Assembly: GCF_003719825.1 (NCBI RefSeq)
Contig: NZ_RIBS01000006.1
Location: 112,345 to 176,344, forward strand
Length of the DNA stretch: 64,000 nucleotides
Direction of reading: 5' to 3'
From: Montanilutibacter psychrotolerans
GTDB lineage: Bacteria; Pseudomonadota; Gammaproteobacteria; Xanthomonadales; Xanthomonadaceae
Made by a program: the position numbers and the translations under genes. This document shows, in pieces, positions 46,856-55,507 of the stretch. Numbering within the stretch: the first letter of the stretch is position 1; each line of letters begins with the position of its first letter. Below the pieces are notes generated by a model, which searched no databases, was not told the origin of the DNA, and was given only the letters and a program-made list of their open reading frames with translations.

Positions 46856-46896
46856 CGGCGGGTACCGGCCCGCCCCTGGCGGGCCGGTACCCGCCG
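46856..46896. repeat. 19-bp perfect inverted repeat
   Basis: The arm at 46856-46874 pairs base for base with 46878-46896 around the 3-base centre CCT. There is no T-run on either side and no flanking gene end, so it is not an ordinary terminator. Cruciform, binding site or mobile remnant are open. Confidence 0.6.
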
Positions 46897-46956
46897 AAGC
46901 GTCGGCCCGGCCCCGGCGCACACCGTACGCCACTGGATCGTATACAGATCAACGCA

Positions 46957-47009
46957 GCGCCTGGATGGGAAGCTCTACACTAGGAGGCTTCCCGACTGCC
47001 TCCAGGCGC
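46957..47009 (+). promoter_or_regulatory. Nested hairpin in the putA leader hiding its ribosome site
   Basis: An outer 9-bp stem (46957-46965 with 47001-47009) encloses a 7-bp stem (46967-46973 with 46987-46993). The outer right arm contains the only SD-like bases (AGGCG) and ends one base before the putA ATG at 47011. A second AGGAGG at 46982-46987 is 23 bases from the ATG, too far to serve it. With a start near 46953, from TATACA at 46941, the whole structure is in the leader. Confidence 0.6.
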
Positions 47010-47010
47010 G

Positions 47011-50000
47011 ATGTCCACCCAGACCCTCCCCATCGGCCCCGGCGATGCCGGCGCGCTGATCAGTCCCGAACTTCCTGCCGCCCCGGGCGGCCCGCGCGCG
47101 GCGCTCACCGCCGCCTGGGTCCGCGACGAGGCCGTCCACGTGCGCGGCCTGCTCGAGCAGGCGCGCCTGCCCGATGCCGACCGCGTGGCCGCGCAAGCCA
47201 CCGCCGCCGACCTGGTCAAACGCGTGCGTGCCCGTGCGCGCAACCAGGGCGCGATCGAGGCCTTCATGCGCCAGTACGACCTGGGCAGCGAGGAGGGCGT
47301 GTTGCTGATGTGCGTGGCCGAAGCGCTGTTGCGCATCCCCGACCAGGAAACCGCCGACAAGCTGATCCGCGACAAGCTCGGCGAAGCGGACTGGAAGAAG
47401 CACATGGGCCAGTCCGACTCGGTGCTGGTCAACGCCTCGACGTGGGGCCTGATGCTGACCGGCCAACTGGTCGACCTGGCCGACGACACCAAGCGCAACG
47501 TGCACAACGCGTTCAAGCGCCTGATCGGCCGAGTGGGCGAGCCGGTGATCCGCCTGGCCGTGCGCCAGGCGATGAAGATCATGGGCCACCAGTTCGTCAT
47601 GGGCCGCACGATCGGCGAAGCACTGGCGCGTTCGACCAAGGGCGACAACGCGAACTACCGTTATTCGTTCGACATGCTCGGCGAAGGCGCACTCACCACC
47701 AAGGACGCGCTTCGCTACCAGCAGGCCTACCGCGATGCGATCCACGCGATCGGCAAAAGCGGCCCCGGCGGAAACTTCCTCGGCCACGACGTGTTCGGCG
47801 TACCGTCGATCTCGGTGAAGCTGTCCGCGCTGCACCCGCGCTACGAGCACGCCAAGCGTGCGCGCGTGTTCGCCGAGCTGACCCCGCGCGTGCTGGAGCT
47901 GGCCCAGCTGGCGAAGTCCTACGGCATTGGCTTCACCATCGACGCCGAAGAGTCCGACCGGCTGGAGATGTCGCTCGACGTGATCGCCGGCGCCTACGCC
48001 GACGCATCGCTCGACGGTTGGGAAGGCTACGGCCTGGCCATCCAGGCGTACCAGAAGCGCGCGCCGGAGGCGATCGACTTCATCGCCGATCTCGCCCGCC
48101 GCACGGGCCGACGCATTCCGGTGCGACTGGTCAAGGGCGCGTACTGGGACAGCGAGGTGAAGCGCGCGCAGGTCGATGGCCAGGCGGGCTATCCGGTGTT
48201 CACGCGCAAGCCCAACACCGACGTGTCCTACCTCGCCAACGCGCGACGCATGCTCGAAGCCAGCGACGCCATCTATCCGATGTTCGCCACCCACAACGCG
48301 CAGACGATCACGACGATCCACCAGCGCGCGAAGTCGATGGGCCGTGAGCGGCATTTCGAGTTCCAGAAGCTGCACGGCATGGGCGACGACCTGTATGCCG
48401 AGGTCATTCCCGCCGACCGCCTCGACGTGCCGTGCCGCGTGTACGCACCGGTGGGCTCGCACGAGGACCTGCTGCCGTACCTGGTGCGCCGCCTTCTCGA
48501 AAACGGCGCCAACTCCAGCTTCGTCAATCGCATCACCGACGAGGACGTCTCCATCGACGACCTCATCCGCGACCCGGTCGAAACCGTGTCCGCGTTCGAC
48601 ACCATCCCCCATCCGCGTATCCCGCAGCCGGTCGACCTGTACCGCAGCTACGGCAATGAGAGGAGCAATTCCATGGGCGTCAACCTCGCCAACGACGATC
48701 AGCTGCGTGTGCTCGCCGACCAGATCAACGCCGTTGCCGGCAACGACTGGCGCGCCACGCCGCTGGTGCCCGGCGCGACGGTGGGCGGGCCCAGCATCAC
48801 GGTGACCAACCCGGCCGACCGACGCGAAACCGTGGGCCACTGGCAGGCCGCCGACAGCGCGACCGTCGAACGGGCGCTGGCCAATGCCGTTGCCGCGCAG
48901 GACGATTGGAACGCCACGCCGGCCGCCAGCCGCGCGGCGATCCTCGAACACGCCGCCGACCTGCTCGAACAGCGCATGGCGCAGTACATCGCGCTGTGCA
49001 CCAAGGAAGCCGGCAAGACCATCCCCGATGGCGTGGCCGAAGTGCGCGAGGCGGTCGACTTCCTGCGCTACTACGGCCAGCAGGCGCGCAAGCTGTTCAC
49101 CGTCGAGGCCCTGCCCGGCCCGACCGGCGAATCCAACACGCTGCAGCTGTCCGGTCGTGGCGTGTTCGTGTGCATCAGCCCCTGGAACTTCCCGTTGGCG
49201 ATCTTCATCGGCCAGGTCGCCGCGGCGCTGGCCGCCGGCAACAGCGTGATCGCCAAGCCCGCCGAACAGACCAACCTGATCGGCTTTGCCGCCGTGAAGC
49301 TGCTGCACGAAGCCGGCGTGCCCGAAGCGGTGGTGCAGTTCCTGCCGGGCGACGGCGCGACCGTCGGCGCGGCGCTGACGCGCGATCCGCGCGTGGCCGG
49401 CGTGGCCTTCACCGGTTCGACCGACACCGCCCGCGCGATCAATCGCGCACTGGCCGCGCGCGATGCCGCGATCGGCGTCCTGATTGCCGAAACCGGTGGC
49501 CAGAACGCGCTGATCGCCGACTCCTCGTCGCTGCCCGAGCAGGTGGTCAAGGATGCGATCGGCTCGGCATTCACCTCGGCCGGCCAACGCTGCTCGGCCG
49601 CGCGCGTGTTGTTCGTTCAGGACGACATCGCCGACAAGGTCACCCACATGCTGGCCGGCGCCATGGCCGAGCTCAAGGTCGGCAATCCCGGCCTGCTGTC
49701 GACCGACGTCGGCCCGGTGATCGACGAGGACGCGCTGAAGATGCTGCGCGACCACGCTGAGCGCATGGAGCGCGAGGCCACCCGGATCGCGTCGCTGGAA
49801 CTCGATGCCGATACCGCGCACGGCAGCTTCTTCGCCCCCAGTGCGTACGCGCTGGCATCGCTGGACCAGCTGCACAAGGAAGTGTTCGGCCCGGTGTTGC
49901 ACGTGATCCGCTGGAAGGCCGATCAGCTGGATGCCGTCATCGACGCGATCAACGCCACCGGCTACGGCTTGACGCTGGGCATCCATTCGCGCATCGACGA

Positions 50001-50229
50001 GACCGTCGAGAAGATCAGCGCGCGCGTGAAGGTGGGCAACTGCTACGTCAACCGCAACCAGATCGGCGCGGTGGTCGGCGTGCAGCCCTTCGGCGGCCAG
50101 AACCTGTCGGGCACCGGCCCCAAGGCCGGCGGTCCGCATTACCTGCCCCGCTTCACCACCGAGAAGACCATCACCATCAACACCACCGCCGCGGGCGGTA
50201 ACGCGTCGCTGCTGACGCTGGGCGAGTAG
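47011..50229 (+). CDS. putA: Bifunctional proline dehydrogenase / glutamate-semialdehyde dehydrogenase
   Basis: Oxidises proline to glutamate in two steps with FAD and NAD. The 1072-residue product has a PRODH barrel at about 150-470 (YRYSFDMLGEGALT, GVPSISVKLSALHPRYE, VRLVKGAYWD). The aldehyde dehydrogenase domain at about 560-1020 has the catalytic Cys861 in GQRCSAARVL. There is no N-terminal ribbon-helix-helix, unlike E. coli PutA of about 1320 residues. It is therefore a short type A enzyme that cannot repress its own gene that way. The ATG follows a structured leader. Confidence 0.97.
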   Translation: MSTQTLPIGPGDAGALISPELPAAPGGPRAALTAAWVRDEAVHVRGLLEQARLPDADRVAAQATAADLVKRVRARARNQGAIEAFMRQYDLGSEEGVLLMCVAEALLRIPDQETADKLIRDKLGEADWKKHMGQSDSVLVNASTWGLMLTGQLVDLADDTKRNVHNAFKRLIGRVGEPVIRLAVRQAMKIMGHQFVMGRTIGEALARSTKGDNANYRYSFDMLGEGALTTKDALRYQQAYRDAIHAIGKSGPGGNFLGHDVFGVPSISVKLSALHPRYEHAKRARVFAELTPRVLELAQLAKSYGIGFTIDAEESDRLEMSLDVIAGAYADASLDGWEGYGLAIQAYQKRAPEAIDFIADLARRTGRRIPVRLVKGAYWDSEVKRAQVDGQAGYPVFTRKPNTDVSYLANARRMLEASDAIYPMFATHNAQTITTIHQRAKSMGRERHFEFQKLHGMGDDLYAEVIPADRLDVPCRVYAPVGSHEDLLPYLVRRLLENGANSSFVNRITDEDVSIDDLIRDPVETVSAFDTIPHPRIPQPVDLYRSYGNERSNSMGVNLANDDQLRVLADQINAVAGNDWRATPLVPGATVGGPSITVTNPADRRETVGHWQAADSATVERALANAVAAQDDWNATPAASRAAILEHAADLLEQRMAQYIALCTKEAGKTIPDGVAEVREAVDFLRYYGQQARKLFTVEALPGPTGESNTLQLSGRGVFVCISPWNFPLAIFIGQVAAALAAGNSVIAKPAEQTNLIGFAAVKLLHEAGVPEAVVQFLPGDGATVGAALTRDPRVAGVAFTGSTDTARAINRALAARDAAIGVLIAETGGQNALIADSSSLPEQVVKDAIGSAFTSAGQRCSAARVLFVQDDIADKVTHMLAGAMAELKVGNPGLLSTDVGPVIDEDALKMLRDHAERMEREATRIASLELDADTAHGSFFAPSAYALASLDQLHKEVFGPVLHVIRWKADQLDAVIDAINATGYGLTLGIHSRIDETVEKISARVKVGNCYVNRNQIGAVVGVQPFGGQNLSGTGPKAGGPHYLPRFTTEKTITINTTAAGGNASLLTLGE

Positions 50230-50361
50230 CGCGCACGCTGGGCAGCCCGCGCACGACAGCGCGCGGGCGAACGCCGGGGTATCGGGGGTGACGCGCGCAC
50301 CTGCGCACGACAGTCCCGCATCGGCGCTTCGCGCATGACAACGCACGCGACACCGTGCATG

Positions 50362-50393
50362 AAAAAGCCCCGCCGGAGCGGGGCTTTTTTTTT
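50362..50393. terminator. Bidirectional terminator between putA and the FadL-type gene
   Basis: An 8-bp stem with flanking A and T tracts: AAAAAGCCCCGC, a 4-base loop, and GCGGGGCT followed by eight T residues. Both strands have a T-run. Confidence 0.92.
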
Positions 50394-50487
50394 GCGGTGA
50401 CGCCAGGATCGAATGCCGGATTCAACCGCCGGAATCGAACGCGTCAGTCAGACACATCGATCAGACGCGTCGACCCCGGACGTCGAA

Positions 50488-51849
50488 TCAGAAGCGGTAC
50501 TGCGCGGCGACGCCGAAGACGTTGGCGTAACCGTCGAACTCACCGACCAGACGCGAGCGGCTCGAGGACAGCACGTTGACCTTGGTCTCTTCGATTTCGA
50601 TGCGCATGAAGGCCGCGTCGACGCTGAGTTGCTCGGACACGTTCCAGGTCATGCCCAGCGAGAAGATGTTGCGGTCCTGGTCGGGCAGACGCGGGGTGCG
50701 GGCGAGATCGTTGGTCGGGGTCTCGTCCAGCGCCACGCCGGCACGCACGGTGAAGCTGTCGTTGATGTCGTACTCGCCGCCGAGCGAGTAGAGCATCGTG
50801 TCTTCCCAGTCGAACGCCTCGTGACCGAGCGAGCTGCCGTCGGGGCGGTAGATGTTGACCGCTTCCAGCGAATGCCAGTCGGTGGCCTGGACGTCGGCCA
50901 TCAGACGGAAGCTGTCGTTGATGTCGTACTGCGCGCTGAAGGTGGTCACGCTGGGCGTGGTCAGCGGCGCGCTGATCTTGCCGTCACGCAGGCCCGGGTT
51001 GGTGGCCAGGATCACCTGCGCCGCGGCATTGCTGCTGCTGAAATCGGCATCGCCTTCGAGGTCGTGGTCGATTTCCGAGCGGTGCGAGAAGCCCAGCGAC
51101 AGCGAATCGGTCGGACGCCACTGCGCGCCGATGATCCAGCCGATGCCGTTGTCGTCGCCGCTCACTTCGACCAGCGCGTCATTCGCCTGCGGACGGTACG
51201 GGAAGGCCGGGTTGAAGCAGTTGGCCGGGTTGCCCGAACCGACGCACGCCTGCGTGCCGATGTCGATGGCGTTGGTCAGGGTCACCTCGGCGCGCTGGTA
51301 CATCAGGCCGATGCCGACCGAGAAGCGCTCGGTCACTTCGACCGCGGCCGACAGGGTCAGGTTGATCGTCTTCACGTCCGATTCGATGGCGTTGTAGCGA
51401 CCGACCCAGTTGGAGTCGTATTCGGTCTTCAGGCCGAACGGCGCGCTGACGCTGGCGCCCACGGTCATACGCTCCAGCGAGCCGCTGAGCGGGATCACCA
51501 CGGCCATCGCCGGGACGGCCGAGGCGTCGCCCGGATCGCCACCGTCGCCGCCATTGAGCGGGGTGCCCAGGGCGGTGGTGCCGCCGCCTTCGAAGTCAGC
51601 GGTCAGGTCGATCACCGAGGCATCGGCCTGGACGGTGACACGGTCGATGTTGACCATCGCCGCCGGGTTGTTGGCAACGACCGACGCATCGTTCTGCGCC
51701 ACCGTAGAGCCGGAGAAGGCACGGCCGAGGTTCTTGACGCTGTTCTCGCGGATCTGGAAGCCGGAAGCGTGCGCCTGGCCGATCGCCAATGCGCCGGTGA
51801 TGCCAAGCGCAAGAGCGGTCAGGCGCGTGATGCGGGAAGCATGTTGCAT
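50488..51849 (-). CDS. FadL/OmpP1-family outer-membrane transporter
   Basis: Predicted long-chain fatty acid or hydrophobic compound channel, 453 residues. A signal peptide ends at IGQAHA, and the mature protein begins SGFQIRENSVKNLGRAFSG, the conserved hatch start of FadL proteins. NNPAAM and an APFGLKTEYDSNWVGRY stretch follow, and the barrel ends in GVAAQYRF with a terminal Phe. The ATG at 51847-51849 has GGAG nine bases upstream; a closer upstream ATG lacks this. The shared gap with the rhomboid gene is AT-richer and should hold both promoters. Confidence 0.92.
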   Translation of the reverse strand: MQHASRITRLTALALGITGALAIGQAHASGFQIRENSVKNLGRAFSGSTVAQNDASVVANNPAAMVNIDRVTVQADASVIDLTADFEGGGTTALGTPLNGGDGGDPGDASAVPAMAVVIPLSGSLERMTVGASVSAPFGLKTEYDSNWVGRYNAIESDVKTINLTLSAAVEVTERFSVGIGLMYQRAEVTLTNAIDIGTQACVGSGNPANCFNPAFPYRPQANDALVEVSGDDNGIGWIIGAQWRPTDSLSLGFSHRSEIDHDLEGDADFSSSNAAAQVILATNPGLRDGKISAPLTTPSVTTFSAQYDINDSFRLMADVQATDWHSLEAVNIYRPDGSSLGHEAFDWEDTMLYSLGGEYDINDSFTVRAGVALDETPTNDLARTPRLPDQDRNIFSLGMTWNVSEQLSVDAAFMRIEIEETKVNVLSSSRSRLVGEFDGYANVFGVAAQYRF

Positions 51850-52078
51850 GCGTGTAATCTCCATTGGAGTTTCTAATAGTCAGCTTCGGCCGTCTAAGCG
51901 GCACCGTTTTTTGAGCGGTCACCGACGCGTGCCGGAACCCTCTCCCGACATACGACGCCGTATGCACTATAACGCGCCCATTAACCAGATGGTAACAACT
52001 CGGACGTGGCCGCTGGACGTGCCTTTTGGGACGGTTCCGAATAAAGAAATGCTGCACTGCAAGGTAAATCCATAACCG

Positions 52079-52771
52079 ATGTTCGTGGCGATTCCACCAC
52101 GCGAGAAAACCCCGCCACGCTGGGCGACACCGTTGTTGTTCGCCATCTTGTGGCTGTGCTTCACGGTTATCGCCCTGATGCCCGAGAGCGGGCAACGGCG
52201 ATTGCTGCTCGACTGGGGCGCCCTGTCGGGCACGCTGGTGTCGGCGGCGGACTGGTGGCAATCCCTGCGCAATGGCGACGCGCTGCGGCTTTTCAGCGCG
52301 TTGTTCCTGCACGCCGACTGGGCGCACCTGCTGGGCAACCTGGTATTCCTCCTCATTTTCGGACTGCCGGCCGAACGAGCGATGGGTTCGCGCCGGGTGC
52401 TGGTGCTGTTCCTGCTGGGCGGCGCATTCGCCAACCTCGCGGCGGTGATCGCCATCGGCACGCCCGACCGTCTGGTCATCGGTGCCAGTGGCGCGGTGTC
52501 GGCGATGATCGGTGCGTACCTCGCGTTGTTTCCCGGCGCAAAACTTGGCGTGGTGGTACCGCTGGGCCTGTTTTTGCAGTTCGTGAAAGTGCCCGCGCCG
52601 CTGCTGATCGGCGTGTGGGCGCTGCTGCAGCTGGTATTTACCTTCATCGGCCCGTCGTTTGGCGCGGTGGCGTGGTCGGCCCATCTGGCGGGCTTTGCCT
52701 TCGGCGGCGCATTCGCCCTGGTGGCGCGCGCGGGCATCGCCCGCAGGTTGCGCAGGAAACGGGGCTACTGA
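52079..52771 (+). CDS. Rhomboid-family intramembrane serine protease
   Basis: Six-helix membrane protease, 230 residues. The Ser motif is GASGAVSAM and the catalytic His is in WSAHLAGFAFG. HADWAHLLGNLVFLLIFG matches the HxxxHxxxN helix of the family. The start ATG at 52079 follows an AT-rich leader. It is followed 75 bases later by the DUF1820-type gene. Natural substrates are unknown. Confidence 0.92.
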   Translation: MFVAIPPREKTPPRWATPLLFAILWLCFTVIALMPESGQRRLLLDWGALSGTLVSAADWWQSLRNGDALRLFSALFLHADWAHLLGNLVFLLIFGLPAERAMGSRRVLVLFLLGGAFANLAAVIAIGTPDRLVIGASGAVSAMIGAYLALFPGAKLGVVVPLGLFLQFVKVPAPLLIGVWALLQLVFTFIGPSFGAVAWSAHLAGFAFGGAFALVARAGIARRLRRKRGY

Positions 52772-52846
52772 GCGCCCCCACACGGCCGGCCGGTTAACCC
52801 GACTCCCGGCCGGTTTGCGCCTTCGCCCATCCCGTAGAATCCGCGC

Positions 52847-53167
52847 ATGGCCAAAACGCTCTACAAAGTCACCTTTCTGAATGCGGGAAAGGTCTACGAA
52901 CTGTATGCGCGGCAAGTCGCGTCGGGCGCGCTGTGGGGGTTCACCGAGATTCGCGACCTGGTGTTCGACGTGCACGACGGCGTTTTGATCGACCCCACCG
53001 AGGAACGCCTGCGCGACGAGTTCGGTGACACACGCGTGCTGCACCTGCCGATGCAGGGCATCGTTCGGATCGAGGAAGTCGAGCGCAAGGGCCAGTCGGC
53101 GATCCGCGATGCCGCGACCGGCGAAAGAGTGGTCACCGCGTTTCCGCAGCCGGGCAAGCCGCGCTGA
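52847..53167 (+). CDS. DUF1820-family small protein
   Basis: A 106-residue cytoplasmic protein, KTLYKVTFLNAGKVYELYAR at the start and FGDTRVLHLPMQGIVRIEEV in the middle. This is the pattern of the DUF1820 family found in gammaproteobacteria. Function is unknown. It stands between the rhomboid and CHRD genes on the same strand. Confidence 0.85.
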   Translation: MAKTLYKVTFLNAGKVYELYARQVASGALWGFTEIRDLVFDVHDGVLIDPTEERLRDEFGDTRVLHLPMQGIVRIEEVERKGQSAIRDAATGERVVTAFPQPGKPR

Positions 53168-53349
53168 TTGAATCGGCAATGTTTCAGGCCGTACCCGCCA
53201 AGCGGCACTGTCCGTCCGGACGGTAGCGGAATGGCCGGGGGCGGCAGGCGCTTTCACGACTGAGAAACAGGCACGGCGCAAGCATCGGCGACTGGACGGA
53301 AGGCTTTCATCTTCCCGGCCCCACGCGGTCGTCACCGAGGGTCTGCGCC

Positions 53350-53880
53350 ATGAAGCGCCCCCCTGTCTTGTCGCCCGCCTTCGTAGCGGGCGTGTTGTGC
53401 TGCCTGCCCACGCCGTCCGCGGCGGAGACGGTGTACGTCCAGCTTCGCAGCACCGAAGAAGTACCGTCGATTTCTTCCACCGCGCGCGGCGCGTTCAGTG
53501 CCCGCATCTCGAACGGCGGCGGACAGCTGACCTATGTGCTGCGCTATTCCGGCCTGCAAAGCGAGGCCCGGCAGGCACACATCCATTTCGGTCAACGCGG
53601 CGTCAATGGTGGAGTCAGCGTGTTCCTGTGCCAGACCGCGGCCAACCCCGACCCCGCGGGCCTTGCTCCGACGTGCCCGGCCTCGGGCAGCGTGAGCGGC
53701 CTGCTGACATCGTCCAATGTCATCGGCCCCGCCGGCCAAGGGCTCTCGCCGGGTGAGTTTGCGGAACTGGTCGCGGCCATTCGTGCCGGCGTGGCCTACG
53801 TCAACGTGCACTCGACGACCTTCCCCGGCGGCGAGCTGCGCGGGCAGCTCAACGCGTTCCGGAACTTCTTCGTGCACTGA
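53350..53880 (+). CDS. Secreted CHRD-domain protein
   Basis: A 176-residue protein with a signal peptide (FVAGVLCCLPTPSAAE) and a single CHRD domain, first seen in chordin. Core segments are EEVPSISSTARGAF, AHIHFGQRGVNGGV and YVNVHSTTFPGGELRGQL. Two Cys residues in FLCQTAA and PTCPASG could pair. Bacterial CHRD proteins are secreted and of unknown function. Confidence 0.88.
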   Translation: MKRPPVLSPAFVAGVLCCLPTPSAAETVYVQLRSTEEVPSISSTARGAFSARISNGGGQLTYVLRYSGLQSEARQAHIHFGQRGVNGGVSVFLCQTAANPDPAGLAPTCPASGSVSGLLTSSNVIGPAGQGLSPGEFAELVAAIRAGVAYVNVHSTTFPGGELRGQLNAFRNFFVH

Positions 53881-53950
53881 GCGGCGCCCGGTGCTTCGGC
53901 GGATGAGCGCCGCCGAGGCGGCCGCCCTTCAGCGAGGTCTGGCGTGAGCG

Positions 53951-53985
53951 GGCGGATTGCGCCCCGAACGCGGGGCGCACCGCCT
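53951..53985. terminator. Hairpin between the CHRD gene and the S41 protease
   Basis: A 9-bp stem (53958-53966 with 53971-53979) with a 4-base loop is extended by GGCGG (53951-53955) with CCGCC (53981-53985). It sits in the convergent gap just before the minus-strand stop at 53990. Confidence 0.65.
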
Positions 53986-53989
53986 GGCC

Positions 53990-55378
53990 TCAGCGCTTTG
54001 CACCGCCGACATCCGGCACGGGGGCGACGGCCACCGGCTTCTTCAGCTCGGCCAGGGCCGCGGTGATGAATTCGTCGCCTTCGAGCACTTCGCCGGCATT
54101 GTCGCCAGGGCGATCGCCCTCGTCGGCGACTGCGGCGCCGGGCACCGCGGTGGCGGGCTCTTCGTCACCGCGCAGGTGCCCGCGCAGAGTGGCCTCGGTG
54201 ACGTCCGCGCGACCGCCGTTCTGCGCGTCCTTGGCCGGATGCAGCTGGACGTCCGGCACGATGCCCAGGGCCTGGATCGAACGACCGCTGGGGGTGAAGT
54301 AACGCGCCGTGGTGAGCTTTACCGAGTCCCCGTTATCGAGCGGCAGCACCGTCTGCACCGAGCCCTTGCCGAAGGTGCGGCTGCCGACCACGCGCGCACG
54401 GCCGTTGTCGCGCAGCGCGCCCGCCAGCACCTCCGACGCACTGGCCGAGCCGGCGTCGACCAGCACCACCACCGGCGCACCGGCGAGGCGATCGCCCGGC
54501 GTGGCGCCGAACTCGGCGTCGCTGAGCGCGATGCGGCCACGGGTGCTGACGATCTTGCCGCTTTCGAGCAGGTCGTCTGCGATCTGCACCGCCGAGGTCA
54601 ACAGCCCGCCGGGGTTGCTGCGCAGATCGATGACCAGACCACGCAACTTGCCGCCGGCCTGTTCCTGCAACTTGCCGAGCTGGGTTTCGAAATCGGCTGC
54701 GGTATCGGCCTGGAACGCGGCGATGCGCAGGTAGCCGTAGCCGGGTTCGAGCATCCGGTTGCGCACGCTGGTGATGCGCACGGTGTCGCGCACCACCTTG
54801 ATCTCAAGCAGCTTGTCGGCGCCTTCGCGAACCACCGTCAACACGACCGCGCTGCCCGGCTCGCCGCGCAACGGCCCGGAGCTGTCGTCGTCACCCGGAC
54901 CGAGCTGGCGACCGTCGATCGCGACGATCAGGTCGCCGGACTTGATGCCCGCACGCGCGGCCGGGGTGTCGTCGATCGGCGCGATCACCCGCAAGGTGCC
55001 GTCGGGCTGGCGGTAGAGCTCCACGCCGATGCCGTCGTAGGCGCCGCGCGACTGTTCGTCGAACTGGTCGGCATCGGCCTTCTGGAAGTAGACGCTGTGC
55101 GGGTCCAGGTCCAGCAGCAGACCGCGCACCGCCGACTGCATGAGCCGCGAATCGGCGACGGGCTCGACGTAGGCCTGCTTGATCGCGGTGTAGACGGCGA
55201 CATAGCGGCGGATCTCATCGAGCGGAACCTTGGCGTTGGCATCGTCGGCACTGGTGTCGTCCAGCCCTTCCGGGCTTTCGCCGCGCTCGGGCTGCCCGGC
55301 CTGCTGCGCATGCACCGGCGTCAGCGCGGGCAGCGCGGCAAGGGCGAACACGATCGGGGCGAGATGACGCAGTTGCAT
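53990..55378 (-). CDS. Carboxy-terminal processing protease (S41)
   Basis: Periplasmic protease of the CtpA/Prc group, 462 residues. After a signal peptide come an N-terminal helix region and a PDZ domain (AGIKSGDLIVAIDGRQLGPG). The catalytic region has GSASASEVLAGAL with the Ser and FGKGSVQTV with the Lys of the dyad. The order ctp-envC-gpmI is often conserved and links it to cell-wall hydrolase control. It follows envC with a 129-base gap. Confidence 0.95.
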   Translation of the reverse strand: MQLRHLAPIVFALAALPALTPVHAQQAGQPERGESPEGLDDTSADDANAKVPLDEIRRYVAVYTAIKQAYVEPVADSRLMQSAVRGLLLDLDPHSVYFQKADADQFDEQSRGAYDGIGVELYRQPDGTLRVIAPIDDTPAARAGIKSGDLIVAIDGRQLGPGDDDSSGPLRGEPGSAVVLTVVREGADKLLEIKVVRDTVRITSVRNRMLEPGYGYLRIAAFQADTAADFETQLGKLQEQAGGKLRGLVIDLRSNPGGLLTSAVQIADDLLESGKIVSTRGRIALSDAEFGATPGDRLAGAPVVVLVDAGSASASEVLAGALRDNGRARVVGSRTFGKGSVQTVLPLDNGDSVKLTTARYFTPSGRSIQALGIVPDVQLHPAKDAQNGGRADVTEATLRGHLRGDEEPATAVPGAAVADEGDRPGDNAGEVLEGDEFITAALAELKKPVAVAPVPDVGGAKR

Positions 55379-55507
55379 ACGCAGGGCTCCAGACGGGACT
55401 CGGTTGGACCGCGGGCAGCGGCGCCGGTTCGCCCGATTATGGGCGCGGCGGCACTGAACGTAACCACGTACCGACGCCGGGCGCGCGCCGACGGTCGCCC
55501 GGCGCCG

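Larger units (their letters stand above)
46539..47010. other. Structured intergenic region between coxB and putA
   Basis: Divergent gap of 472 bases. It should hold the coxB promoter near the left end and the putA promoter near the right end (TATACA at 46941-46946). It carries a 19-bp perfect hairpin and a nested leader hairpin listed separately. No reading frame here looks real. Confidence 0.6.

Noticed and set aside
46975..50346. An open frame of over 1100 codons on the minus strand opposite putA
   Set aside because: No recognisable domain and typical shadow composition; PutA on the plus strand is unmistakable.
53212..53223. A 12-base palindrome ccgtccggacgg before the CHRD gene
   Set aside because: Short palindromes of this composition are expected by chance at this GC content, and no regulator lies nearby.
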